From assembly GCF_001884185.1 (NCBI RefSeq), contig NZ_MAOE01000093.1, forward strand, positions 1-51,974: a DNA stretch of 51,974 nt, written 5' to 3'. Below the pieces are notes generated by a model that did no database searches, was not told where the DNA came from, and was given only the letters and a program-made list of their open reading frames with translations. Numbering within the stretch: position 1 is the stretch's first letter; each line of letters begins with the position of its first letter. The translations under genes and the position numbers were made by a program. Below are positions 8,682-17,031 of the stretch, piece after piece. The DNA comes from Bacillus albus (GTDB lineage Bacteria > Bacillota > Bacilli > Bacillales > Bacillaceae_G).

Positions 8682-8933
8682 TTATGCTTTCCGCAGCATT
8701 CTAGAAAAGAATGTAACGATTAAAATAAAGACGATTGCACCTAATAACGCTGGAAGAATAAAAATGCCTCCCCATTCAGGACCCCAATGACCAAATAATG
8801 CACTACCAACCCAAGATCCGATTAATCCGGCAATTACATTACCAACTATACCTAAAGGAAAGTCTTTTCCCGTAATCATTCCAGCTAACGCACCAATAAG
8901 TCCACCTACAATACACGTAATAATAAGTCCCAC
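8682..8933 (-). CDS. GlsB/YeaQ/YmgE family stress membrane protein
   Basis: An 83-aa protein with three hydrophobic segments and the family pattern of glycine-rich helices ('GGLIGALAGMITGKD', 'GIVGNVIAGLIGSWVG', then a third helix at about 60-78). Transglycosylase-associated/GlsB proteins are stress-induced inner-membrane proteins of unknown mechanism. The start is GTG behind AGGAGGTTTAATT. It lies downstream of a csbD-type gene but is separated from it by a terminator. I could not read a clean sigma-B promoter for it. Confidence 0.85.
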   Translation of the reverse strand: MGLIITCIVGGLIGALAGMITGKDFPLGIVGNVIAGLIGSWVGSALFGHWGPEWGGIFILPALLGAIVFILIVTFFSRMLRKA

Positions 8934-8965
8934 AATTAAACCTCCTATATTCGTTTTATATTGGG

Positions 8966-9002
8966 TTCATCAAGCTTTAGTATGTAACCAAAGCTTGATG
9001 AA
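8966..9002 (-). terminator. terminator after the csbD-type gene
   Basis: A 13-bp perfect inverted repeat (TTCATCAAGCTTT and complement) with an 11-nt loop, immediately downstream of the CsbD stop. No long T-run, so efficiency is uncertain. Confidence 0.6.
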
Positions 9003-9008
9003 CATATA

Positions 9009-9209
9009 TTATTCTTTCTTATCCAATTCATCACTTATCTTTTGTTTCACTTTTCCGACTTTTTCTTTTACCGTTCCCTTCGTCTTCTCCCACTTCCCTT
9101 CATTTTTCAACTCTCTATCTTCTGTAACTTCACCAATTCCTTCTTTTACTTGTCCTTTTTTCTTTTCAACTTTACCCGTAATTTGTTCTTTTAGCCCGTT
9201 CTCACTCAT
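9009..9209 (-). CDS. CsbD family stress protein
   Basis: A 66-aa, very lysine/glutamate-rich, helical protein with the repeating CsbD pattern ('[23 protein letters not shown]' region, then '[20 protein letters not shown]'). CsbD is a sigma-B-controlled protein of unknown function in Bacillus. It starts 50 bp after the yflT-type gene and probably shares its promoter. Ribosome site AAAAGGAGA before the ATG. Confidence 0.88.
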   Translation of the reverse strand: MSENGLKEQITGKVEKKKGQVKEGIGEVTEDRELKNEGKWEKTKGTVKEKVGKVKQKISDELDKKE

Positions 9210-9259
9210 ATTTATAATCTCCTTTTCGTAATAGGTTTATAGATTTACAGGATACAAAT

Positions 9260-9649
9260 TTAAATAGAATACATGCATCTTCTTTCTTGTAACCATTCAC
9301 CGACTCTTTCTAAATCCTTAACGAATAACAAGATTTTTCCTTCATCCAGCTTTTCTTCGTAGAAGTTCGCTTCTTCCTCATTAAGTCCTAACTCTTGCAT
9401 CTTATTTCTTAACTGATCTCCTGTGTTTTGAAAGATGTTAATAATGCTTGTCCCAAGTCCTTCCTCTTTTATCCCAATTGTATTCACGTCTGCATTGTCT
9501 GCGATTCTATCTGTCCTCTCTTTCTCATGTGTTAATACGTAAATATCTTTTTGGTCTATCCCTTTCTTCACTAGATCATTCGCCGCATTCATGACCTCTT
9601 TCTCCGTAATAAATTCATATACAAAAGGTTTACTATACTTCGTTTCCAT
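9260..9649 (-). CDS. general stress protein, YflT/GSP17M-like
   Basis: A 129-aa protein with an N-terminal alpha/beta YflT-like domain: a 'PFVYEFITEKEVMNAANDL' beta-alpha unit, then 'KDIYVLTHEKERT'. After a gap comes an amphipathic helix and 'DEGKILLFVKD' near residue 110. It lacks the glycine-rich membrane insert seen in the homologue at the left edge, so it is the short, soluble form. Ribosome site GGAGGAAG. A sigma-B-like promoter lies 48 bp upstream, so with csbD it forms a second stress operon. Confidence 0.8.
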   Translation of the reverse strand: METKYSKPFVYEFITEKEVMNAANDLVKKGIDQKDIYVLTHEKERTDRIADNADVNTIGIKEEGLGTSIINIFQNTGDQLRNKMQELGLNEEEANFYEEKLDEGKILLFVKDLERVGEWLQERRCMYSI

Positions 9650-9696
9650 CTTTAACTTCCTCCTTTAAAATGAATTATTTGTTATATTATATGTAG

Positions 9697-9721
9697 TACA
9701 CCTATTCTCGAAATGTTAAAC
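9697..9721 (-). promoter_or_regulatory. weak sigma-B-like promoter for the yflT-csbD unit
   Basis: On the minus strand GTTTAA, 13 bp, GGTGTA. The -35 is perfect and the spacing right; the -10 departs from GGGTAT. Confidence 0.5.
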
Positions 9722-9771
9722 ATAAAATCTAAAAAAATATCTAAATTTTATTTTTGATAGAGAAAGAATAG

Positions 9772-10179
9772 CGTGATTTACTACTTCAAAACACCTCACT
9801 CACCTTTCAATTAAACTCCGCAAACATTACAGACATTGAAATACTTAGCACAATAAATAACAACATTTCAAAATCTCAAACAGACAACGAAGAAATGATA
9901 AAATCAATCGTTTCAGCAGTCCAAAAAGGCACTCCTAAAACAATTACACTTGATCAAAAAAAGCGAGAATCTGCACATTCTACTATTACCGTTACATATA
10001 AAGATGGCGCAAAAGAGGAGTTTCTTGTGTGGGTTGTTGATAATAAAGAGCAAATTACGATTGCTAAAGATGAGAAGAAAGATAAGGCTGAAGGTGTGGT
10101 AGTGAACATGAAAGATGTGAAAATGATGAAGGATTTTTTTAAGAAGACATTTTCGAAAATATCTTTTCTTTATATATGA
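9772..10179 (+). pseudogene. N-terminally truncated unknown ORF
   Basis: The frame is open from a TAG at 9769 to the stop at 10179, giving 135 residues, but there is no start codon with a ribosome site in the first third. The first in-frame ATG (9895) is preceded only by GAAGAA. The encoded stretch looks like real protein: 'ITDIEILSTINNNISKS', then 'STITVTYKDGAKEEFLVWV' followed by a lysine-rich loop and 'MKDVKMMKDFFKK'. It is probably the C-terminal part of a gene whose 5' end was lost; I do not recognise the family. A terminator follows directly. Confidence 0.45.
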
Positions 10180-10181
10180 AA

Positions 10182-10220
10182 AAGGGCCCACCTATTTCCG
10201 TAGGCGGGCCTTATCTTTAT
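10182..10220 (+). terminator. terminator
   Basis: GGGCCCACCTA paired with TAGGCGGGCC (one mismatch), followed by TTATCTTTATT. It lies just after the stop at 10179. Confidence 0.65.
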
Positions 10221-10326
10221 TACACAATAAGAAAGTATACTCTCTTTTCCTCTGAATTTTTATGTAATTATACATATCCATGAAAATAGATAAAGTTGTT
10301 ATTACAACATATTTTCCACTTTCAAC

Positions 10327-11235
10327 TTAGTTATCAGTAGAATGTTTCTCTACAAAATCAAGGATTCTAGCATTAACCTCGTTAGAGAACTCACCATTAA
10401 TTGCGTGAGATGCATTTTTCCAGTTCACTATATCTATATCTTTTACGTACTTTTTCCCAGTTTCAACTGCTTTTACTGAATTGTGCATTGTACTTTTTTC
10501 AGCCATTAAAGCGAGCACTGGAACATTAATATTTTTTAAGTCTTCTTTACTAAATAGATCAGGTGCTGGTGTTTTCAATTTATAGTTACGCATACCCGAC
10601 TCGATTAACTTAGCGATAGGTTCATCGTCATTTATTTCTGCTCCTCCAGAAACATAACTTAACATCTTTTCTCTTATAAACTTAGGCACAATAGGAACGG
10701 AAGCTGGAATAGATGCTAGAATCATCTTTATGTATATTTGCGCAAATACAAAGACTGGGTCCAATAAACTAGTCGTCGCAATATGCTCAGGATTATATCT
10801 AGCCAAGTTCATTGCTGTCCAACCTCCAATAGAAACACCCACGATATGCACTTTTTTTAAACCTAATCCTTCAATTACTTCATTTAACCATTCTGCTTGT
10901 TGTTTTTGGTTTTCAATCACCTTCGTTTGCACGCTCATTCCAGGTTCACCGAGTAAATCTATTGTGTAAACAGGCCTTTTCTCCCTTAACCCTTCTAAAT
11001 TCGGTACCCACATTGGAGTAGATGCACCACGTCCAGGGAGTAAGAGTATTGGTTCCTTATGTTTATTTTCCTCTTTAGTAAAGTAATACGTACGAATTGT
11101 GCCATATGTAGTTTCTATATCTTTCATATCTTTAGGTGCTGGAAGAAGTGCCATTGATTCATCGTAGGCAATTTGAAAGTCTTCTTTTCCTTTTTCAGAT
11201 ATAAAGTGACCAATCTTATTATTATCTCTCTTCAT
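10327..11235 (-). CDS. alpha/beta hydrolase
   Basis: A 302-aa serine hydrolase of the alpha/beta fold. The oxyanion region 'LLPGRGAST' precedes a nucleophile elbow GVSIGG with S135. A C-terminal 'NASHAINGEF' supplies the likely catalytic His near residue 277. There is no signal peptide, so it is cytosolic. Ribosome site AAAGGAGG precedes the ATG. It is transcribed alone, with a terminator-like repeat further upstream. The substrate cannot be told from sequence. Confidence 0.85.
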   Translation of the reverse strand: MKRDNNKIGHFISEKGKEDFQIAYDESMALLPAPKDMKDIETTYGTIRTYYFTKEENKHKEPILLLPGRGASTPMWVPNLEGLREKRPVYTIDLLGEPGMSVQTKVIENQKQQAEWLNEVIEGLGLKKVHIVGVSIGGWTAMNLARYNPEHIATTSLLDPVFVFAQIYIKMILASIPASVPIVPKFIREKMLSYVSGGAEINDDEPIAKLIESGMRNYKLKTPAPDLFSKEDLKNINVPVLALMAEKSTMHNSVKAVETGKKYVKDIDIVNWKNASHAINGEFSNEVNARILDFVEKHSTDN

Positions 11236-11344
11236 TTAAATTCCTCCTTTCTACAAATATATGGATAAACTTTATTTATATATTCACGGGAATCATCCAT
11301 TGAACATTTATCTTCTTGAAGTCAAAACCCTCATTTAGAAAAAA

Positions 11345-11372
11345 GAAAAAGACACCTTAAGGTGCCTTTTTC
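11345..11372. terminator. bidirectional terminator-like hairpin
   Basis: AAAAAGACACCTTAAGGTGCCTTTTT: short GC stem with A and T tracts on both sides. No obvious plus-strand gene precedes it. Confidence 0.6.
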
Positions 11373-11379
11373 CGACTTG

Positions 11380-11640
11380 AACCATCTTAATTTTAATAAT
11401 ATGTATTGGACTCCCATCCAACTATTATTTTACCACATTAAATTGTTTTGTTTATTGAGAAATACAATAGTTTATGTATGCTGATCTTCTGTATTAAATC
11501 TTTTTGTAGTCCATACAGCGATTAACAAGAGAACAAGCTATTCGTATTTAAGTTTAACTATAATCAGTGTTCTTCCCTTCTCCACTGATTATTGGGCTTT
11601 ACGGTTACTCAGTAGCAGGATTAAAGTAGAGAAAGTAAAA
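11380..11640. other. gene-free stretch with a possible repeat relic
   Basis: No credible ORF. The part from about 11548 to 11640 contains AATCAGTG...CACTGATTATTGGG and GCAGGATTAAA, which resembles the stretch at 16306-16395. It may be a decayed copy of a short dispersed repeat (inference). Confidence 0.3.
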
Positions 11641-11674
11641 GTAAAAGAGGAGTGAAACTTCACTCCTCTTTTTT
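11640..11674. terminator. terminator after the SLH protein gene
   Basis: AAAGAGGAGTGAA, loop ACTT, CACTCCTCTTTTTT; it touches the stop codon of the minus-strand SLH gene. Confidence 0.8.
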
Positions 11675-12812
11675 ATTTTTGGATTTTAACGCTCATTAGA
11701 TCACTACTAGAATTTTGCTTCTCTATGCTTATCTCTATTTTAAGATTGTTTTTATTTATATCAAAATTACCTGTGCGTGTATTAGAAGCCACTATATTAT
11801 CAATCTCTGCACTCAAATCTAAGTTTGGATTTATCATAGTGATCCATTTTTCCCCTAACTCTTGTAACGCCTTATTACCTTGGCCTCTATCAATTACAAA
11901 ATTAACGGTAAAGTTACTTTCATTATCGCCTTCTATAGTGAAATTCCCATTAAATTCTGGAATCCCTTCTAATACCGGAGAGAATAACACGACTTCTGAA
12001 CGTGGACCGCCTATCGCTATATATTTTAGCTCCGCATTATGTTTTGCGTTAATTTCAGTAATAAGATTTTGTGCTTCCTTAGATATAGATTTTTTTAATA
12101 CCGAAGAGCTATCCATCCAACCTTCATGATAATAAATGAGCTCATCTGCTAACTCTTGCGGGATAACAGTAGGCTTTGACTCAGGCTCTATTTCTGGTTT
12201 TTCAAATTTAGTAATTGCATTGTATAAAAATTGTGCATACTGCTCACGAGTTACAATTTTGTAAGGTTCAAACATATTATCGCCCGTGCCAGCAGCTATT
12301 TTATTTTCTTGTAATGCGCTAATAGCATTTGTTGCCCAGTAATTTTTATTTACATCTTTAAAAGTAGTAGTAGATGTCGCTTTTAAGTGAAAGGCATTTG
12401 TTAATACAGCTGCCAATTGTTCACGCGTTAAAATACTATCTGGACCAAATCTTCCATCGCCAAATCCACTTATAATACCAGCTTTACTAAGCGTTAAAAT
12501 TTCTTTTTCAAACATATGATTTTTCACATCTGTGTAAGGGTTTGGTAAGTTAGGTTCATCCACTGGCTTTAAGTAGGCATATAACATTCTAGCTACTTGT
12601 CCACGTGTAATATTATCACCAAAACCAAATCTTCCATCTCCATAACCCGATACAATATTTTTCTCTTGTAAATCCATAATCGCTTTATACGACCAGTGAT
12701 GTTCAGGAACATCTTTAAATCCCATTGTGTTTTCTGCTTGCACATTTGTTAGCGGAGCTAGTGTTGTTGATGCAATAACTGTCCCTGCCAAGATTAGTTG
12801 TTTAAACTTCAT
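11673..12812 (-). CDS. secreted S-layer homology (SLH) domain protein
   Basis: A 379-aa protein with a signal peptide (MKFKQLILAGTVIAS..., cleavage likely after NVQA) followed by three SLH domains at about 30-75, 90-135 and 148-195. Each carries the family pattern of 'F-D-V...WSYKAI', 'G-Y-G-D-G-R-F' and 'TRGQVARML/TREQLAAVL/TREQYAQFL'. SLH modules anchor proteins to pyruvylated secondary cell-wall polymer in B. cereus. The C-terminal 180 residues are not recognised; they look like two alpha/beta modules and should face the medium. It is monocistronic with a terminator at its end. Confidence 0.88.
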   Translation of the reverse strand: MKFKQLILAGTVIASTTLAPLTNVQAENTMGFKDVPEHHWSYKAIMDLQEKNIVSGYGDGRFGFGDNITRGQVARMLYAYLKPVDEPNLPNPYTDVKNHMFEKEILTLSKAGIISGFGDGRFGPDSILTREQLAAVLTNAFHLKATSTTTFKDVNKNYWATNAISALQENKIAAGTGDNMFEPYKIVTREQYAQFLYNAITKFEKPEIEPESKPTVIPQELADELIYYHEGWMDSSSVLKKSISKEAQNLITEINAKHNAELKYIAIGGPRSEVVLFSPVLEGIPEFNGNFTIEGDNESNFTVNFVIDRGQGNKALQELGEKWITMINPNLDLSAEIDNIVASNTRTGNFDINKNNLKIEISIEKQNSSSDLMSVKIQK

Positions 12813-12984
12813 AATTGAATCCCCTTATCCTTAAAATATATTGCATACATCATTTCCAATATTAACATATAAATAGGTTAATATTGGGTATTTTAAGAAT
12901 ATTATTCCATTTAATACTGTTTACAAAATTAAAATCCATACGCATCCTTTTCCTTTACCCATTTTAAAAAGATACCATTTACGA

Positions 12985-13026
12985 ACTCAAAAAATCCCCT
13001 CAAAGCGTTCGCTCTAAGGGGATTTC
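12985..13026 (-). terminator. terminator after the PadR-DUF2812 operon
   Basis: On the minus strand AATCCCCTTAGAGC, loop, GCTTTGAGGGGATTTTTT. Confidence 0.85.
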
Positions 13027-13031
13027 TCCTA

Positions 13032-13643
13032 TCATCTTCTCTCTTCATACAACCGATTTGCTTTATACGAGCAAATGAAAAACATACATGTCGCAACGGG
13101 GATAAACGTCCAAAACAATCCTCTCATTAATGCGAATGGTGTTTCAAATAAGAATGACCATAGAAATGCTGCACCTTGCTTATCCCATAGTCCTGGCGTC
13201 AAATATAGTTCTTTCGGATTTACAAGTGCCCCTAAATGAATCGTATCATTAAACATAAATAGGAATAATATCGGCAAATAACATATTGCTAATTCTAAAA
13301 ATGTTTTAGATAGACGCTTATACTTCCCCGCTCGTGACATTGGATCTGAAAAAATGTCATCTTCACTTTCCTCATTTACCTTTTTAAAATAGTACGTACC
13401 TGACCAACGATTACCGGCTATATGCTCCCAACCACTATCTTCAAATAACGTGCAGTAATTAATAAATTCACTTTTTCTACTAAATACTCTATGGTCTATT
13501 CTAATCGTCGCATCTTCCGGCTCTGTATATCTAAATGTATAACCAAATGTAGTGCTTTCCAGTTGATAGCCCTTCCAAGCCATCTCTTCTAACCATTTTT
13601 CCTCTTTCTCAAAGTCTAAAAAGAATTTCAATCTCCACATCAT
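13032..13643 (-). CDS. DUF2812 membrane protein
   Basis: A 203-aa protein with a soluble N-terminal DUF2812 module: 'FLDFEKEEKWLEEMAWKGY', then 'YTFRYTEPEDATIRIDHR', then 'LFEDSGWEHIAGNRW'. Two or three membrane spans follow at about 115-135, 155-170 and 172-190. DUF2812 proteins are typically encoded next to PadR regulators in Firmicutes, as here; their function is unknown. The gene starts 13 bp after the PadR stop, so the two are co-transcribed. RBS: GGGGGAAACG. Confidence 0.85.
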   Translation of the reverse strand: MMWRLKFFLDFEKEEKWLEEMAWKGYQLESTTFGYTFRYTEPEDATIRIDHRVFSRKSEFINYCTLFEDSGWEHIAGNRWSGTYYFKKVNEESEDDIFSDPMSRAGKYKRLSKTFLELAICYLPILFLFMFNDTIHLGALVNPKELYLTPGLWDKQGAAFLWSFLFETPFALMRGLFWTFIPVATCMFFICSYKANRLYEERR

Positions 13644-13656
13644 CGTTTCCCCCTAA

Positions 13657-13971
13657 CTATACGTGTAATAAACTCTTTGTAACCTCAATAATGTGCTGCA
13701 TTCTCATAAAGTCTAAGTGCAATACTTCTTTCCCGCGTTCCGTAATGACATACACTTTTCTTCGTTTATCTTCACTTTTTACCGATTCAATTAACCCTTG
13801 TTTTAATAAATTTTCAACCGCACCATACAATGTACCCGCTGCGATTTTCACTTGATGATTACTCAGTTCCTCCACCTTTTGCATAATTAAATATCCATGA
13901 GCTGGCTCTAATAACGCTAAAAGAACGTAATACGTTGTTTCCGTTAATGGTAAATTTTTATCTCTATTCAT
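13657..13971 (-). CDS. PadR family transcriptional regulator
   Basis: A 104-aa winged-helix protein, PadR class: 'ETTYYVLLALLEPAHGYLIMQKV', the wing 'KSEDKRRKVYVITERGKEVL', and a short C-terminal dimer helix. ATG at 13971 is chosen because GGAGGT lies 5 bp before it; the frame extends to a TTG upstream but that would put the ribosome site inside the gene. It probably represses its own operon through repeats at 14006-14054. Ligand unknown. Confidence 0.88.
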   Translation of the reverse strand: MNRDKNLPLTETTYYVLLALLEPAHGYLIMQKVEELSNHQVKIAAGTLYGAVENLLKQGLIESVKSEDKRRKVYVITERGKEVLHLDFMRMQHIIEVTKSLLHV

Positions 13972-14005
13972 AAAGACCTCCAATGTAACGATAATTGTAT
14001 AGCTA

Positions 14006-14054
14006 AACTATATAGTTAAACTGTATAGTTTGATTTTATACAGTTGGACTGTAT
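14006..14054. promoter_or_regulatory. PadR operator cluster
   Basis: The palindrome AACTATATAGTT (14006-14017) is followed 13 bp later, centre to centre, by AACTGTATAGTT (14019-14030), then by ATACAGTT and ACTGTATA half-sites to 14054. Dense copies of one motif just upstream of padR suggest autoregulation. Confidence 0.65.
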
Positions 14055-14067
14055 ATGTCAAATTAAG

Positions 14068-14116
14068 TTAAAAAAAAGCAACCTAGATTCAACATGGAAT
14101 CTAGGTTGCTTTTTAC
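14068..14116 (-). terminator. terminator after the SLH/transglutaminase gene
   Basis: GCAACCTAGATTC and its complement flank a 6-nt loop. T/A tracts lie on both sides, so it may act in both directions. Confidence 0.85.
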
Positions 14117-15849
14117 ATAAACGTAATCGTCACTAAAGAATATCCTTCTTTCGCATTATACGGCTCAGCTTTATAAGAAACACGGTTCGCCCCTTGCGGA
14201 TAACCAATTTCCCCAATTGCTTTTTTCACATCTTGCAATGCGCCATCCATTGATTGTTTATACAGGATTTCAATCTTTGGTGACTTTTCGTTATAACGTT
14301 GCTGCATTTTATTTTTGAATTCATTATAGTTATTTGCGATGTATTGATCTCCTAAATAATTTAACTTTGTATCTTTTAAAATTTGTTGATACGCAGAGGT
14401 CTTCGTACCACCTGCCGCAATTTTATTTGTTAATGTACTATAATAATTTGTTGTAGCTTGCGGATAGTCCACGCGGTTCCACTCATGATTTCTTGCGATT
14501 TGCTCATCTGATAAGTTGAAATAAGAATACGTTACACGGCCCTGCTCATCTGGCACCGGATCATCGAATGTTGTATCAAGGTGATACCATTTGTTTTCGA
14601 TTTTCACCAAGTTCCAAGCATGAGGCTGACCGTCTCCAGTTCCTACTACAAAATGATTCTCAATTCCAGCTTCTTTTAATAATTGATAGGTTAATAGTGC
14701 ATAACCTTGGCAAACCACAGAACGATTTACAAGTGCTTCATATGCTGTGTAAGCTTTATAAGACGTATCATAAGAAACGTGTTTTACGACATAATCATGA
14801 ATCGCCTTCACTTTTTCGTGATCATCCATTCCAACTTGCGTAATTGAAGAAACAATTGCCTTCGCTTGCTTCATTACATATTCCGTTTGTTCCTTCGTTT
14901 CACGATATGTAATCTTTAACGTAAATGTATAATTACCAGGTGATCCAGAAAGTCCATATGAAACATTCGATCTATTATTATTTGTATACTCATTTTTACT
15001 TGCCACTTCTTTATAGGCGTTAAAAAGTGTATTCATCACTTCTTTTGTATTACTATTTGTCGTTTTGTACGGAAGTGTAATATTCGTTTCGTACGCATTA
15101 ATACGCTTTTGCACTTCATCTTTAAATGCTGCTAATAATGCCGCATCCCCTGTATCCCGCACCGCAACTTCTGGCTTTTTATACTTCAAAGTATTATATA
15201 AAAACTGTGCATACTGTTCACGTGTTACCGTTTTAGATGGCTCAAATTTTCCTTCGCCTGTACCAGAAGCAATTCCAGTTGATTGCACCGCACTAATTGC
15301 ATTTTCACCCCAAAAACCACTTGGAACATCATTAAATGTATGCTTTTGTTTCGCAGAAAGTTGGAAAGCATTTGTAAGAATTTGCGCCATTTCTGCGCGA
15401 CTCACAGGAGCTTTCGGTCTAAAATTCCCTTTCTCATCCCCTGTAAATACCCCTGCATTCGTTAACATTAAAATTTCCTCAGGGAACATCGTAGAGTTCT
15501 GATTAATATCACCATAAGGATTATTAAACTTAGATCCATCTTTTAATATGTAAAGGGTATTATTATTACTAAATGCTCCACCTTGTCTATTCGGCAACAT
15601 TACACGATACACTAAAGCTGCAACTTGCTCCCTCGTCGCGACATCTCCAAAACCAAATATCCCATTTCCATAACCTGAAATAATATTTTTACTCGCTAAA
15701 TCTTTAATTGCCGGATACGACCAATGTGATGTAGGCACATCAGAAAAAATACCCGTCTCAGCAGCCTTCACATCACTACCATTTGTATACAGTAAAGCAC
15801 CACCAATAAGTGATAATGATGTAATTGATTTTAATAGTTTTGTGTACAT
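14113..15849 (-). CDS. secreted SLH protein with transglutaminase-like domain
   Basis: A 578-aa exported protein: signal peptide (about 1-30), three SLH modules (about 33-80, 110-165, 170-220), and a transglutaminase-like core at about 340-430. The core carries the complete Cys-His-Asp triad: C380 in VVCQGYA, H410 in QPHAWN, D425 in YHLDTTFDD. A roughly 130-residue unknown tail follows. The first SLH module is interrupted by an asparagine-rich insert. It is anchored to the cell wall and may cross-link or cleave peptide bonds at the surface (inference). ATG at 15849 follows GGGAGAAGGAATT; the frame opens 5 codons earlier at a TTG that lies within the ribosome site. Confidence 0.88.
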   Translation of the reverse strand: MYTKLLKSITSLSLIGGALLYTNGSDVKAAETGIFSDVPTSHWSYPAIKDLASKNIISGYGNGIFGFGDVATREQVAALVYRVMLPNRQGGAFSNNNTLYILKDGSKFNNPYGDINQNSTMFPEEILMLTNAGVFTGDEKGNFRPKAPVSRAEMAQILTNAFQLSAKQKHTFNDVPSGFWGENAISAVQSTGIASGTGEGKFEPSKTVTREQYAQFLYNTLKYKKPEVAVRDTGDAALLAAFKDEVQKRINAYETNITLPYKTTNSNTKEVMNTLFNAYKEVASKNEYTNNNRSNVSYGLSGSPGNYTFTLKITYRETKEQTEYVMKQAKAIVSSITQVGMDDHEKVKAIHDYVVKHVSYDTSYKAYTAYEALVNRSVVCQGYALLTYQLLKEAGIENHFVVGTGDGQPHAWNLVKIENKWYHLDTTFDDPVPDEQGRVTYSYFNLSDEQIARNHEWNRVDYPQATTNYYSTLTNKIAAGGTKTSAYQQILKDTKLNYLGDQYIANNYNEFKNKMQQRYNEKSPKIEILYKQSMDGALQDVKKAIGEIGYPQGANRVSYKAEPYNAKEGYSLVTITFM

Positions 15850-16218
15850 AATTCCTTCTCCCAATTCGTTCTCTATTTATGTTATTTTTTGTCGAAAAAT
15901 CTAAAAGAATATGACAAAACATATTATACTATTAAATTTTTTTGAAGGATATATTAAGTTTTGAAATATGCAAAAACTCATATTATTATATTTTTCCGTA
16001 TTAATATTATGTTGTATTTATAAATATGTATAGGTAGTAACTCTTTATAACTCTCCTTATGGTAATCAGTGCTGTTGGCTATTCAATAAAAGAATACCGA
16101 CTATCATAATCTAATTTATAAAAAATGAATTCCTTCGAATAAAACTCAACATTTTGTCCATAATGTTGATAGGCTGTATGCCAACATTCATTTAGTTTTC
16201 TCTGTATCTCCTTGTATT

Positions 16219-16248
16219 GAGCAGCTAGCTATAGCTAGCTGCTCTTTT
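16219..16248 (+). terminator. 26-bp perfect palindrome followed by TTTTA
   Basis: GAGCAGCTAGCTA and its exact complement with no loop, then TTTTA. It is either an orphan terminator or a cruciform-forming site; no gene ends here. Confidence 0.4.
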
Positions 16249-16305
16249 ACATGTAACCTTGTTAGACAAGTTTTCATATAATGTAGTCATTCCTTTCTTA
16301 TAAAA

Positions 16306-16395
16306 TGAAACTTTAATCAGTGGGGGTTTTATTCATCCCCCACCTAACTTCTTTGCTTCCGCTGAATGTTGAGGTGGGGCGGGATAAATTAAACT
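16306..16395. repeat. possible short dispersed repeat
   Basis: A TTAATCAGTGGGGG...CCCCCAC hairpin followed by a GC-rich tail ending in GCGGGATAAATTAAAC. It has local similarity to 11548-11640 (AATCAGTG, GGATTAAA). Dispersed hairpin repeats are known in the B. cereus group; this assignment is by resemblance only. Confidence 0.3.
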
Positions 16396-16616
16396 CTTCA
16401 CTTAGATTATAAAAATTGAATTATATCCTATAACATTTTCAGGAATTATCCATATTCTATTTCTAAAAAATTGCTTTGTTTCACTGAAAAGTGATTGTGG
16501 AAACAACCGCCTTTTTATTTATGGCAAAATAAGATTTTTATTAAGTCTCATTACAAAGTATGTTATTACTGGTACACACTGGTATAATAAATACAGATCA
16601 AACATTGAAAGGAAAT

Positions 16617-16838
16617 ATGACAATGAAAAGATATTTTAACTTCATTTCACTTTTCTTAACTGTACTTGTAATAATTAATCTTACAAATATACATACGAAG
16701 TACCAATTCTTTATAGGTGCATCTATAGCACTATGTTTAACTATTCTTTCTACAAATGAAATTATAAAATTCCTTGCTACTAGTAGCTTGTTAGTTTACG
16801 GATTTGCCGCTTTTACTTTTTTAAGTATTGCTTGCTAA
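16617..16838 (+). CDS. small membrane protein of unknown function
   Basis: A 73-aa protein with two or three hydrophobic helices (about 8-24, 30-46 and 52-70). It is preceded by AAAGGA and a TATAAT-type promoter. The longer frame back to 16560 lacks a ribosome site; ATG 16617 or 16623 are the plausible starts. No family recognised. A strong terminator follows 93 bp downstream. Confidence 0.6.
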   Translation: MTMKRYFNFISLFLTVLVIINLTNIHTKYQFFIGASIALCLTILSTNEIIKFLATSSLLVYGFAAFTFLSIAC

Positions 16839-16931
16839 CTTTCAATTTCACCTTATATTAAAATAGCGTTTTTATTTAATTTAATTTCATTCCAATAATA
16901 TAGAGGCACATATGATTTTTTCTTTGTTTAT

Positions 16932-16963
16932 GGGTTCTTACGTAATAGTAAGAACCCTTTTTT
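16932..16963 (+). terminator. terminator
   Basis: GGGTTCTTAC, loop, GTAAGAACCC, TTTTTT. It ends the small membrane protein transcript. Confidence 0.88.
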
Positions 16964-16989
16964 ATCGAGAATCAGTTCAGTTTAAAAAC

Positions 16990-17022
16990 TAAAAATAAAA
17001 GAACCTCAATAAATGAGGTTCA
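16990..17022 (-). terminator. terminator after the 93-aa secreted protein
   Basis: On the minus strand TTTTTTGAACCTCA, loop ATTTAT-like, TGAGGTTCTTTTATTTTT. Confidence 0.8.
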
Positions 17023-17031
17023 AAAAATCTA

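Larger units (their letters stand above)
15850..16616. other. 767-bp gene-free stretch
   Basis: Very AT-rich to about 16060, with no credible ORF on either strand. It contains a 26-bp perfect palindrome at 16219-16244, and from about 16306 a GTGGGGG...CCCCCAC hairpin within a possible dispersed repeat. Promoter elements for the gene at 16617 include TATAAT at about 16583-16588. Confidence 0.4.

Noticed and set aside
16219-16244. Phage attachment or plasmid recombination site
   Set aside because: A perfect palindrome alone; no integrase, tRNA gene or direct repeats nearby.
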